Positions 44,501 through 52,619 of a stretch of DNA of 64,000 nucleotides are shown here, piece by piece. A program made the translations under genes and the position numbers. Positions within the stretch are counted from its first letter, which is position 1. Every line of letters begins with the position of its first letter. The notes beneath the pieces were generated by a model. That model was not told the origin of the DNA, did no database searches, and saw nothing but the letters and a program-made list of their open reading frames with translations. Source of the stretch: Gemmatimonadetes bacterium T265 (GTDB taxonomy: Bacteria > Gemmatimonadota > Gemmatimonadetes > Gemmatimonadales > Gemmatimonadaceae); the NCBI GenBank assembly GCA_019973575.1, contig BPUI01000001.1, positions 1,996,342-2,060,341 on the forward strand, given 5' to 3'.

Positions 44501-45455
44501 GCAGCTGGAACGCGCCGAAAAAGAAGAGGCGGTCCTTGACGAGCGGGCCGCCGACGCCGCCCGAGAAGCTGTTCTGCAGGTACCCCTGTCCGAAGGCGCC
44601 CGCGCCGGCCGGCGCCCACGACAGGCTCGGGTTGCGGTACTGCTCGGTGAAGCTGCCCTGCAGCAGGTTCGTGCCCGAGCGGGTCGTGCTCGCGATCTGC
44701 CCGCCGGAGAACTGCCCGCGCGCGACGTCGAAGGTGCTCGTGATGACGCGCGTGTTGCGCACCGCGTCCTGCGGCACCGAGCTGGAGCCGAAGGTGAGGC
44801 CGTCGAGCGTGACGTTGTTCTGGTCGGTGCGCTGCCCCGCGACCGAGAAGCTGTTCGCGGTCGAGTCGGTGCCCGCGATGCTGACGACGCCGGGCGCGAG
44901 GGCGGCGAGCGCGGTGAGGTCGCTCTGGTCCTCGATCGGGAGCCGGAACACCTGGTCCGGCGTGAGCAGCCGCTCGGTCGAGCCGGGGGACGGGCGGTCG
45001 TTGCCCCCGCGCGGGGTGCGCTGGCCGCGCACGACGACGCGGTCGAGCGTCGGCGCGCCCGCCGCGCCGGGTGCGCCTAACGTGACGTTCGCGATCAGCT
45101 GGTCCTCGTCCACCTGCCGCTGCACGAGCAGCGTGCGCGGCGCGAGGCCGATGCTACGTACCGACACCTGGTAGCGCCCGCCGCCCTCGGGGAAGACGAT
45201 GACGTAGCGCCCCTTCGCGTCGGTCTGCCGGTTGCGCGAGACCTGCGTCTCGACCGACGTCGCGGTGACCGTGGCGTTGGCGACCGGCTTGCCGGCCGGG
45301 TCGCGCACGGTGCCGGTGAGCACGTCGGTGGTGGTGCCGACCTGGGCGGCGACGAGGGCCGGCGCGGCGAGGGCAGGCACGGCGAGCGCCGCGACGGCCG
45401 CCAGGCAATGGCGGGCGAGCCGCGGCCGGGGCGAACGGCGCAGGAGGCGGGGCAT
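41556..45455 (-). CDS. Second Oar-like TonB-dependent receptor with Spy-like extension
   Basis: A 1299-residue paralogue of the receptor at 37737 with the same order: signal peptide, carboxypeptidase-regulatory domain (TGTVRDPAGKPVANATVTAT), plug-like region with QNNVTLDGLTFGSSSVPQDA, barrel, then a helical tail after about 1180 carrying LALSPAQVTAL and AVLTPEQWARV. A long Gly-rich loop (about 672-690) sits inside the barrel. Many barrel segments match the paralogue nearly word for word, for example NDVNGDGARDDQAFVF. I chose ATG 45455, which gives a normal signal peptide; an in-frame ATG at 45488 adds 11 residues. Four coding GTTAGGC heptamers and one GCCTAAC occur in it. Confidence 0.88.
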   Translation of the reverse strand: MPRLLRRSPRPRLARHCLAAVAALAVPALAAPALVAAQVGTTTDVLTGTVRDPAGKPVANATVTATSVETQVSRNRQTDAKGRYVIVFPEGGGRYQVSVRSIGLAPRTLLVQRQVDEDQLIANVTLGAPGAAGAPTLDRVVVRGQRTPRGGNDRPSPGSTERLLTPDQVFRLPIEDQSDLTALAALAPGVVSIAGTDSTANSFSVAGQRTDQNNVTLDGLTFGSSSVPQDAVRNTRVITSTFDVARGQFSGGQIASTTRSGTNLLQGSFTEQYRNPSLSWAPAGAGAFGQGYLQNSFSGGVGGPLVKDRLFFFGAFQLRERYDPIQSLTTANATTLQRLGVSPDSVTRFLGGLSQYGVASTLAGIPSRRTTDGDQLFARLDAVLSQGETLTLRLDTRRTTADATRISALGLPSAGGTQHQTGGGVFASLTSQLTATDGPFAGALINEVRAYRSLGDQATDAYLDAPAGRVQILSALPAAAGGATGVGATVLQFGGNASLPQASTTTGFEGTEELSFIPAGRPHRVKLGALLNLSHLDQTTATNSYGTYTFASLADFLAARPSQFTRTLTPTERLGGSVNAALYAGDTWRAAPGVQLTYGLRLEHSDYTHAPAPNTTLDSAFGVRTGRFPAETHFSPRVGFTWAPTSAPAPNAAPNDTAATTRGGPPPDGGGRGSGGGGFGGRGGGGFAGGFGNGRSGGPTTVVRGGVGEFRGLAPAGLFAAAQGAPGFLATQSQLVCTGADVPTPDYGDWTTDPAAIPSSCLAVPTEGVGLGAATGAARPNAVVIGQNFQAPRSWRASLGVQRRVGERTALSLDGNWALGVAQYGFRDLNLNTAPQFTLANEGNRPVYVPASTIVPATGALSLFNSRVDPAFGRVLLAESGLRSSTQQATVGLNTSTARGLLLSATYTFTHSRDQSSFPGALGGAGVAGTTPGNPNLVQWATSDLQRAHQFITTLTYPVTPTVELTSIARLSSGAPFTPLVGNDVNGDGARDDQAFVFDPAATGDTAVAAGMRRVLAAVPAGVRRCLTSQLGAVAARNSCTGPWTPSLDFQANIRPTVFGLDRRLSLSLSTTNFLAGLDQLIHGGSNVQGWGNPARPDATLLTVRGFDPATRQFLYTVNERFGQTNAGANAFRVPFSLGLQARLAIGPDPARDRLRQVFGDPRARGADAAAAFGERFARLVPNPVDTILALRDTLALSPAQVTALTGLRDSLRARNAPVADSLRVRLAAAQSAPDPRQAFATVAPLLQQARANAAATLEAAKAVLTPEQWARVPESVKRPPRGGLGGGRGAGRPGGPPP

Positions 45456-45702
45456 GTTGGGAGACGCGGGACGGGTCCTGCCCTCCACACGCGAACCGGA
45501 CGGGCCACGTTTACACGCGGGTCACAGGCGCGTGGGATTCTCAGGATCGCCTCACACGGTGGACTAAACGCTTCCTTTGTGCGCCGCGTCTTCCTTACAG
45601 ACGTGCCCGACCGCACCCGCGGGCACTCGGCCCTCCGGCGTCACGTCGCGGCCTTCGCTGCGGTGCGCGTGTTTTCACCCGTAGCTTTCTGTGAGACCTG
45701 TC

Positions 45703-46191
45703 ATGACTTCGACGATCCGTTCGACCCGCGGCGGCATGCTGGCCGCGTCCATCGCGGCGATCCTCGCTGCCACCCCCGCGCTGCTCTCCGCGCAATCCGC
45801 CACCGAGCAGCCGCCGGCAGGCGGCGCGATGGGCCAGCCCCCGGCGGGCGCGCCCGGCATGGGCGGCCGCCGCGGCGGCGGGATGCAGATGCTCCTCGAG
45901 GGCATCACGCTGACCGACGCGCAGCGCGCGAAGCTCGATTCGCTGCAGAGCGCCAACCGCGCCCGCATGGAGGCGATGCGGAGCCAGATGCAGGCGGGCA
46001 CCCCGCCGGACAGCGCGACGCGCGCGCAGCGCCGGCAGGAGATGGAGGCGCAGCGCGCCGCCGTCCGCGGGATGCTCACGCCCGACCAGCAGAAGACGTT
46101 CGACGCCAACGTCGCCCACATGCGCGAGCGCATGCAGCAGCGCATGGGCAACGGCGGCCCGGGCGGCAACGGCTCCTCGGGGAGCCGCTGA
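45703..46191 (+). CDS. Secreted Spy/LTXXQ-like protein
   Basis: A 162-residue periplasmic protein. A signal peptide (about 12-34, ending LLSAQ) is followed by a short Gly/Pro/Met-rich stretch. A helical core carries GITLTDAQRAKLDSL near 69 and RGMLTPDQQKTFDANV near 126, the paired LTxxQ helices of Spy/CpxP/heavy-metal-resistance proteins. A Gly-rich end follows. Such proteins act as periplasmic chaperones or stress sensors. I chose ATG 45703; an in-frame GTG at 45691 adds four residues. It is divergent from the second receptor and lies 32 bp before the ECF sigma operon, so it may be part of that transcription unit. Confidence 0.85.
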   Translation: MTSTIRSTRGGMLAASIAAILAATPALLSAQSATEQPPAGGAMGQPPAGAPGMGGRRGGGMQMLLEGITLTDAQRAKLDSLQSANRARMEAMRSQMQAGTPPDSATRAQRRQEMEAQRAAVRGMLTPDQQKTFDANVAHMRERMQQRMGNGGPGGNGSSGSR

Positions 46192-46223
46192 CCCGTCGAA
46201 TCGTGGCGCGGGTCGCCTAGTCG

Positions 46224-46913
46224 GTGGCCGCCGCTGACGCGCGCCGCACGGTCGCCTTCGTCGCCGACGCGGCCGCGCCCCCTGCGGGCGCGGCCCGCAC
46301 GGACGCGGGCGGCGACGTGCCCGACGCGGTGCTCGTCGAGGGCGCGGCGGCTGGCGACCGCGAGGCGTTCGGCGCGCTCGTCCGCCGCCACCTCGCGGCT
46401 GCGCGCGGCGCCGCCCTCTCGGTCCTCGGCGATCCGGCGGACGCGGACGACTGCGCCCAGGACGCGTTCGTGACCGCGCTGACGCGCATCGAGGAGTGCC
46501 GGCCCGCGGAGAAGTTCCGCGCCTGGCTGCTCGTCATCGTGCGCAACCGCGCGATCGACCTCCGCCGCCGCGCCCGCGTGCGGCGCGCGGAGTCGCTCGA
46601 CGACGACGACCGCGCGGCGGGCCTCGCCGGCGCGCTCGCGACCGGCGGGCTCGCGGTCGGGGCGTCCGGTGCGGGCACGCTGGACGCGGCCGAGCGGGCG
46701 GACGCGCGCGCACACCTGCGCGCCGCGCTCGCCTCGCTCACCGAGACCCGCCGCGCCGTCGTCGTGCTGCACGACGTGGAGGGGTGGACCCACCGCGAGA
46801 TCGGAGACCATCTAGGGATCGCCGAGGGGACCGTGCGCGCGCACCTGTTCTGGGCGCGGCGCGCGCTCCGCGAGCGGTTGAGCGCCGAATGGCGGCGCGG
46901 AGCTGACGGATGA
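46224..46913 (+). CDS. ECF sigma factor
   Basis: A 229-residue sigma-70 family protein. Region 2 (about 45-115) contains DPADADDCAQDAFVTALTRI and FRAWLLVIVRNRAIDLRRR. A Gly/Ala-rich linker separates it from region 4 (about 165-220), where GWTHREIGDHLGIAEGTVRA is the helix-turn-helix. It directs RNA polymerase to ECF promoters. The GTG start at 46224 gives a somewhat long, Ala-rich leader. Its stop overlaps the start of the next gene (ATGA), whose product is the probable anti-sigma factor, the usual arrangement. Confidence 0.9.
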   Translation: MAAADARRTVAFVADAAAPPAGAARTDAGGDVPDAVLVEGAAAGDREAFGALVRRHLAAARGAALSVLGDPADADDCAQDAFVTALTRIEECRPAEKFRAWLLVIVRNRAIDLRRRARVRRAESLDDDDRAAGLAGALATGGLAVGASGAGTLDAAERADARAHLRAALASLTETRRAVVVLHDVEGWTHREIGDHLGIAEGTVRAHLFWARRALRERLSAEWRRGADG

Positions 46914-47401
46914 CGGACCACACAGCAGATCACTTCCCTCCCGGGCCGCCGTCGGACGACGTGACGGCCGAGCAGTTGGCGTCCGAGCCGGCGCTCGCGC
47001 TGCTCGGCGCGCTCCGACTCACCGCGGCGGACGAGGACGCGCTCGCGCGCCGCATCGAGGCCGCGGCCGCGGCGGAGCTCGCGCGACGACGGGAGGGCAC
47101 GGTGCATCGCCCGCGGCTCGTCGTGACGTCGGTCCCGCGGCGGTCTGCCGTCCGGGACCTCGCGCCCCTGATCGCCCGCGCGCTGCGCCCGGCGATGCTC
47201 GCCGCGGCCGCCGCGGCGGTGTTCGCGGTCGGCCTCTCGGAGTGGTCGGGTACGACGGAGCCCACGGGTCAGCAGGTGAGCGACGCGTCCGCCGTGCAGG
47301 CGCTGAACCTGCACGACCCGAGCGCGCAGTGGCCGGATCAGGCCAGCGCTCCAACCGTCGACGCGCTCGGCCGTGCGATCGGGCTGGGAGGGGCGCCGTG
47401 A
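46910..47401 (+). CDS. Probable anti-sigma factor
   Basis: A 163-residue protein with one hydrophobic segment (about 88-108, a PAMLAAAAAAVFAVGL run) between an acidic cytoplasmic N-terminal part and a short periplasmic part. No canonical zinc-binding HxxxCxxC anti-sigma motif is visible. Assignment rests on its position directly after an ECF sigma gene, 4-bp overlaps at both ends and single-pass topology. It would hold the sigma factor inactive at the membrane, perhaps released through the Spy-like protein encoded next. Confidence 0.6.
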   Translation: MTDHTADHFPPGPPSDDVTAEQLASEPALALLGALRLTAADEDALARRIEAAAAAELARRREGTVHRPRLVVTSVPRRSAVRDLAPLIARALRPAMLAAAAAAVFAVGLSEWSGTTEPTGQQVSDASAVQALNLHDPSAQWPDQASAPTVDALGRAIGLGGAP

Positions 47402-47892
47402 GCACATCCGCAGGGCCGGCCGCGGGGAACACTCGCTGGCTCGCCGCCCTCGCGCTCCTGCTCGTCTTCGTCGCGGGAGCGGGGACCGGCTGGGGCGTGG
47501 GCTCGCGCTTCGGCCGGGGGTTCGGGCCCGGGCGGTGGGGCGGCCCACGAAACGGCATGTTGCTCGACGGCGGCCCGATCGATCGGTACGGCCTCGACGC
47601 CGCCCAGCGTACCCGCATCGACAGCGTGCTCGTCGCGCGACGCGGTCAGATCGACGCGTTCTGGCGCGGGCCGGGCCAGTCGCTCCGTGCCATTCTCGAT
47701 TCCACGCGTGCGGACGTCCGGGCGGTCCTCACCCCCGAGCAGCGGGCGCGGTTCGACGCCGCACACGCCGAGCACGAGCGGCGGATGCGGGGGCGATTTG
47801 GCCCGGGCGGCGGGCCGGGGCCGATGGGCGGCGGGCGGCCGGGTGGTCCGGGCGGCGGGCCCGGGGGACCGCCGGGCGGGCCATCGTCCTGA
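47398..47892 (+). CDS. Membrane-anchored Spy-like (heavy-metal sensor type) protein
   Basis: A 164-residue protein starting at GTG 47398 inside the stop of the anti-sigma gene. A transmembrane helix (about 14-34) lacks an obvious cleavage site, so the protein is probably tethered with its C-terminus in the periplasm. A helical core carries GLDAAQRTRIDSVL and RAVLTPEQRARFDAAH, the two LTxxQ-like helices of the Spy/CnrX fold, followed by a Gly/Pro-rich tail. CnrX-type proteins sense metals and act on ECF/anti-sigma pairs, which fits this operon well. No Met/His metal site can be confirmed by eye. Confidence 0.8.
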   Translation: MSTSAGPAAGNTRWLAALALLLVFVAGAGTGWGVGSRFGRGFGPGRWGGPRNGMLLDGGPIDRYGLDAAQRTRIDSVLVARRGQIDAFWRGPGQSLRAILDSTRADVRAVLTPEQRARFDAAHAEHERRMRGRFGPGGGPGPMGGGRPGGPGGGPGGPPGGPSS

Positions 47893-47933
47893 ACGCCTCG
47901 TGCCGTCCGGACGAACCCCGACGGCGGGTGCGC

Positions 47934-50510
47934 TCAGAACTGCGCGCGCACACCCGCGGTGAGGGTTCGTCCCGGTAGCACGGTGACGTTGTCCGGCTCG
48001 CCCCGTTGCCGATCGAGCAGATTCTCGCCCGTCAGCACGACGGCCAGACCGCGTGAGAGGTCGCGAGTGATGTCGGCGCGTAGCCGGGTCACGCCGGCGT
48101 AGCTGCGCCAGTACGCGCGCACCGCCGGCCCGGTGATCGCGGAGTAGGACTGGCCCGCGAGGACCGCCGCGTCGAGCCTAACGCGGTCGTAGTTGATCCA
48201 ATCGGCCGCGCGCGACACGGCGACGTTCGTCGTCCAGCCGGCCGCGCGCCACCCCGCCGTCGCGCCGAGCGTCCAGCGCGGGACTTCCAACATGCGGTCG
48301 CCGGCGCGGAGCTCGCCCGTGTAGCCGTACGCGGTGCGCCGGACTCGGCTGTCCACATAGGCGAGCGTCGTGCCGAGCGTGAACACGCCTGGGGCGCCGC
48401 GGGCGAGGCGGAGTTGGGCTTCGCCTTCGAACCCGCGGTTCGCGATCGCGCCGACGTTCTGCAGCACGTAGTCGAGGTGGCCCTCGGGCGACCACTGCGG
48501 TCCCCACCGGGGCCAGTTCCACGACCTCGACACGTCGGACTCTGGGCCGCCGCCGTCCGCCCCGTTCGGCGCGAAGGCGACCTGTTGAACGAGTCCGGAC
48601 GCGAGCTGGCTGTAGCCGGTCACGTGGACGGCGAACGTCGTCGCGGCGGCGCCGTCGCGCGTGCCGCGACCGCCGACGAACAGGTCGGCCCCGCCTTCGA
48701 CGCCGGTCTGCGACTCGGGTGCGAGGGACGACGGGAGTGCGCCGCCGCCGGCTGCGTGCCACGACATCTGCCGCGCCGCGCTCTGGACCGGCCGCAGGCC
48801 GCTGCCGTACGCCGTCCGGAGCTTGAGCGTCGCGTCGCCGAGCGTGTGCACGGTCGACACGCCGAGCGAGGGGAGGAGCGCCGCGCGGCTGGCCGACGTG
48901 AACCCGTCGTTGCGTTCGCCGCGCAGTCCGGCGGTTACGAACACCGCGTCGCGCCAGGCGAGCGTCGTCTGGCCGACCAGCCCGGCGGTGCCGAGCCAGG
49001 TGACGGGGGTGACGGGGACGTACCCGGGGCCAGCGGTCTGCATGCCGTCGTAGCCGCCGCGCCCGCGAATCAGCGTCGTGATCGTTTCGCCCGGGTACGC
49101 GGCGTTGCCGAGCCGCGTGGCGTCGCGGAGGAGGCCGTAGTCGGCGATCCCGGTTACCGTCACGGCGAGGTCGCGGGCGGCGTCGTAGGTCGCCGTCGTA
49201 CTCGCGCGCAGGGTGCCGCGGGCCGCGCCCCCGCGTGCGGTCCGCTGTGTCGAGTCGAGTTGTGACGACAGCGCGGCCATGTTTGCGGCCGACACGCCGC
49301 TCAGCTGGTACGCATCGAGGCCGGCCGTCAGCGTGTGCGTCCAGCGGCCGCCCGTCGTGCGCACGGCGTTGGCGGCGAGCGTCAGCTCGGAGAGGTGCTG
49401 CGTGGTGAGGGCCGTCGTTCGGGTGGCCGTGGTTCCGGTGCCGGCGGTCGCGAACAGGTCCGTGTCGGGCGGGGCGACGGCGTCGGCGAAGCGCGCAGTG
49501 AGGGTGAGCACGCCCGCCTGCCCGACGCGGCGTGCGTCGGCGAGCGCCGTGAGCTGGTGGGCGGTACTCCCCGGAACGACCGGTCCGAGCGCCGCGAGCC
49601 CGATCGACGCCCCGGCCGTTTGCGCGCCCGAGCCCGTCCGGACCGTGAGTCCGTAGTCCTGCGTGAACGCCGGTCGCGTCGCGAATGCCGTGGCGGCCGC
49701 GCCGACGCCGGAGCGCAGGGTGACGGCGGGTCCGCCGTCGGCGCCGTCGTGGCGCGTGATGACGTTGATGACGCCGCTGATCGCGTCGGCGCCGTAGAGC
49801 GCGGCCCCTTGTGGGCCGCGGATGACCTCGATGCGCTCGATCTGGTCGGCGCTCAGCGCGGTGACGAACAGGGGGTTGGCGACTTCGACGCCGTCGAGGT
49901 ACAACTTGGGCGTCGTGAGGCCGAAGGAGCTGGCGCCGCGGAGGCTGCCGTAGCGCGCGAGCAGCGACGTTGTCGGCTGGTTCCAGAGCCAGAGGCCGGG
50001 GACGACGCCGTCGAGCGCGGTCGCGAGCGGCGTCGCCGCACGCGGGCCGAACGCCGAGCCGTCGAGGACGGAGAGCGCGACTGGGAGGGAGCGCGCCGGT
50101 GCGCCGGCCGGGCTCCCGGTGACGACGATGCGGTCGAGGACAGCCGGACGGGAAGCGCTTCCGGTCGCGTCGCCGGTCGCGTGCGGCGACGGCGCGAGCA
50201 CGATCTGGCCGCCGCCGACCGTGACGGCTTCGACGCCGGTGCCGCGCAGCAGGGAGTCGAGCGCCGCGAGCACCGGCTGGCCGGGTGCGGGCGCACACAC
50301 CGTGCGGTCGAGGTCGACGAGTTCGCGGCTGTACGACAGCCGCACGCCCGCTTCGGCCGCGACCCGCTGTAATGCGTCGCGGAGCGGGACGAGCGTGCAC
50401 GCCGTCGCCTGCGCCCGGGCGTCCCCGGGGCCGACGACGAGCATGACGGCCGTTGTTGCGCCGGCGGCCCCGGCGAGGCGCCACGAACGCCGGACCGAAC
50501 GGGACGGCAC
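47934..50510 (-). CDS. FecA-like TonB-dependent receptor with STN signalling domain
   Basis: An 858-residue outer-membrane receptor. A signal peptide (about 10-34) is followed by a secretin/TonB short N-terminal domain (about 38-100, LRDALQRVAAEAGVRLSYSREL). A plug (about 125-245) includes LYLDGVEVANPLFVTALSAD and IEVIRGPQGAALYGADAISG. The barrel ends in Phe. STN domains relay ligand binding to a FecR-type anti-sigma regulator, and the FecR gene lies 5 bp upstream. The ligand is unknown; siderophores, sugars and peptides are all possible. I chose GTG 50510 as the start. Confidence 0.9.
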   Translation of the reverse strand: MPSRSVRRSWRLAGAAGATTAVMLVVGPGDARAQATACTLVPLRDALQRVAAEAGVRLSYSRELVDLDRTVCAPAPGQPVLAALDSLLRGTGVEAVTVGGGQIVLAPSPHATGDATGSASRPAVLDRIVVTGSPAGAPARSLPVALSVLDGSAFGPRAATPLATALDGVVPGLWLWNQPTTSLLARYGSLRGASSFGLTTPKLYLDGVEVANPLFVTALSADQIERIEVIRGPQGAALYGADAISGVINVITRHDGADGGPAVTLRSGVGAAATAFATRPAFTQDYGLTVRTGSGAQTAGASIGLAALGPVVPGSTAHQLTALADARRVGQAGVLTLTARFADAVAPPDTDLFATAGTGTTATRTTALTTQHLSELTLAANAVRTTGGRWTHTLTAGLDAYQLSGVSAANMAALSSQLDSTQRTARGGAARGTLRASTTATYDAARDLAVTVTGIADYGLLRDATRLGNAAYPGETITTLIRGRGGYDGMQTAGPGYVPVTPVTWLGTAGLVGQTTLAWRDAVFVTAGLRGERNDGFTSASRAALLPSLGVSTVHTLGDATLKLRTAYGSGLRPVQSAARQMSWHAAGGGALPSSLAPESQTGVEGGADLFVGGRGTRDGAAATTFAVHVTGYSQLASGLVQQVAFAPNGADGGGPESDVSRSWNWPRWGPQWSPEGHLDYVLQNVGAIANRGFEGEAQLRLARGAPGVFTLGTTLAYVDSRVRRTAYGYTGELRAGDRMLEVPRWTLGATAGWRAAGWTTNVAVSRAADWINYDRVRLDAAVLAGQSYSAITGPAVRAYWRSYAGVTRLRADITRDLSRGLAVVLTGENLLDRQRGEPDNVTVLPGRTLTAGVRAQF

Positions 50511-50515
50511 GGGGG

Positions 50516-51775
50516 TCAGGGCGACGGCGTCGCCTCCCGCACGACGACCGTATCGCCCCGACGCTCGAGGCGCGCGCCCGTCGCGAGTCCGACCACGCGC
50601 AGCACCGCGTCCGTCGATTCGCCCGCGAACGTGGCGGTGAGGTGGCGTCCGGCCACGGACGAATCGGCGAAGCGCAGCTCGACGCCGTACCAGCGGCGGA
50701 GCGCGCCGGCGACGTCGCGGAGTGGGGTGTCGCGGAAGACGAGTCGCCCGGTCGTCCACGCGGTGTCGGCGGCGATGTCGGCGCCGCGGACGACGACGGT
50801 CACGGCCGGCGCGCTCGATCCCGTACGGGCGACGACGCGGCCGCGGTCGCCGGCGTGGAGCAGCACGCCGGCCGCCGGCGACGACCCCGAGCCCGCACTG
50901 TCGGCGGCGCGCAGTTGGACCGCGCCGGTGGTGACCGAGACGTCGACGACCGGCCGAGCGCCGCCCGGCTGCGCGCTGGCGGCGGGGGCGCGGACGACGA
51001 ACGCCGTGCCGATGTCGCGGACGACCGCGTCGCCGGCCGCGACCTCGAACGGGCGCCGCGGGTCATGGACCGCGCGGAAGTACGCCTCGCCGGTAAGGTG
51101 GACGCGTCGCGCGGTGCCGCCGTACCCGGCCGGGACGTCGAGCAGGCTGGCCGGGCCGAGGACGACCTGCGAGCCGTCGGCGAGATGGAGGAGCTGTCGT
51201 TCGCCGACCGCGGTCGCGTAGCGTTGGGCCGTGACGGTACCGCCCGTCGAGGCGACCGTCGGTCCGAGCACCGTACGTCCGGCCAGGCCGCCGGTTCGCC
51301 ACCACGTGACACCGGCCGTGAGCAGGGCGGTCGCCGCCACCAACCCGGTTACACGACGCCACCCACGCGCCCGTGAGGGCTCGAGCACGGTCCGGGAGGT
51401 CACCGCCCGCGAGGGCTCGCCGTCGCGCGGGCGCGGCGCGCCACCGCGGATGACCGTCAGCTGCGGAGCGGCGGGCGTGGCCGCGGGCGCCTGACGGTCG
51501 AGCCCCGCCGCGGCCCGCACCCGCGCGAGCGCCGCTTCGACGTCGACCGGCGGGACGGCCGCGGTCTCGACCGTCACGCCGGTGAGGGCGCGGCCGAGCA
51601 CGGCGAGTCGCGCCGCCTCGGCCGGGTGGGCGGCGAGCCAGGCACGGGCGGCGTCGTCGCGCGCCCGCGCCTCGGCGTCGGCCGCCGGCTCGTTCGCGGT
51701 GAGTCGCGCGAGCGTCGCCCAGTCCGGCGCCGACTCTGGCGGCACGCTGGAGGATGAACGCGCGTTATCGGTCAT
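50516..51775 (-). CDS. FecR-family anti-sigma/transmembrane regulator
   Basis: A 419-residue protein. An N-terminal helical region resembles DUF4880 (about 15-70). One membrane helix lies near 128-148. The periplasmic FecR domain (about 165-290) contains LHLADGSQVVLGPASLLDV and RRVHLTGEAYFRAVHD. A C-terminal DUF4974-like region (about 335-410) has LRDVAGALRRWYGVELRFAD and resembles an STN fold. It should link the STN-bearing receptor downstream with the ECF sigma factor encoded divergently at 51883. ATG 51775 is preferred over an in-frame ATG at 51799. Confidence 0.9.
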   Translation of the reverse strand: MTDNARSSSSVPPESAPDWATLARLTANEPAADAEARARDDAARAWLAAHPAEAARLAVLGRALTGVTVETAAVPPVDVEAALARVRAAAGLDRQAPAATPAAPQLTVIRGGAPRPRDGEPSRAVTSRTVLEPSRARGWRRVTGLVAATALLTAGVTWWRTGGLAGRTVLGPTVASTGGTVTAQRYATAVGERQLLHLADGSQVVLGPASLLDVPAGYGGTARRVHLTGEAYFRAVHDPRRPFEVAAGDAVVRDIGTAFVVRAPAASAQPGGARPVVDVSVTTGAVQLRAADSAGSGSSPAAGVLLHAGDRGRVVARTGSSAPAVTVVVRGADIAADTAWTTGRLVFRDTPLRDVAGALRRWYGVELRFADSSVAGRHLTATFAGESTDAVLRVVGLATGARLERRGDTVVVREATPSP

Positions 51776-51882
51776 GCCCTTGTAGACACAAGACCTCAAC
51801 GCTACCCCTACGCCGCACCGGTTGGTAGTCCGCTGCGGGAGTCCGCTCGGTCGCCGGTCGCCGTCTCCTGCTGCCCGATCCG

Positions 51883-52503
51883 TTGCGTTCTCCAGCCGCC
51901 GCGTTTCACGAGGGCGATTCGCCAGCCGAGGACGACCGCGCCCTGCTCGCGCGACTGCGGACCGGCGCCGACGACGACCCGGGGACGTCCGCGGCGTTCG
52001 ACGCGATCTTCCGGCGGTGGTACGCGCCGCTCGTCGGCGTCGCCGATCGCATGCTGCGCGACACGGCGGCGGCCGAGGAACTCGCGCAGGACGTACTACT
52101 CGAACTCTGGCGACGTCGCGCGACCCTCGACACGGGGGACGAGCCCGGGCCGTACCTCATCCGTGCGGTCCGCAACCGCGCCCTCAACCGCCTGCGCCAC
52201 GCGCGCGTCGCCACGCGCGCGGCCCCGCTCCTCGCCGTCGACGAAGCGTCGCCCGTCGCCGGGCCCGCGGCCGAAGCGGTCGAGCGCGAGCTCGCGATGG
52301 CGATCGATGCGGCGGTCGCGGCACTCCCGCCGGGGTGCCGCCAGGTGTTCCTGATGAGCCGCGCGCAGGGCCTTCGCTACAGCGACATCGCCGCCACGCT
52401 CGGCATTTCCCCAAAAACTGTCGAGGCACAGATGGGGCGTGCCCTCCGCCTCCTCCGCGCCCGGCTCGGCCCGTGGTTGCCGGGGGGCGACGAGGCGGGT
52501 TAA
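51883..52503 (+). CDS. ECF sigma factor, FecI/HmuI-like
   Basis: A 206-residue sigma factor. Region 2 includes DTAAAEELAQDVLLELWRRR and PYLIRAVRNRALNRLRHA. Region 4 includes LPPGCRQVFLMSRAQGLRYS and the helix-turn-helix ATLGISPKTVEAQMGRAL. It belongs to the group pairing with FecR. The likely start is TTG 51883, since no better in-frame start with a ribosome site is visible. It is divergent from fecR and its receptor; the 107-bp gap should hold the promoters. Confidence 0.88.
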   Translation: MRSPAAAFHEGDSPAEDDRALLARLRTGADDDPGTSAAFDAIFRRWYAPLVGVADRMLRDTAAAEELAQDVLLELWRRRATLDTGDEPGPYLIRAVRNRALNRLRHARVATRAAPLLAVDEASPVAGPAAEAVERELAMAIDAAVAALPPGCRQVFLMSRAQGLRYSDIAATLGISPKTVEAQMGRALRLLRARLGPWLPGGDEAG

Positions 52504-52619
52504 GACGAGGCGGATCAACGGGCGCGGCGCGGGATTCGTGTGAAGGCGGACGGCAACATATGGGAGGCCCGGGGTAGCTTCCCGCGCCCCACGGTTCGTC
52601 CTCTCGTCCAGAGCCCCTC

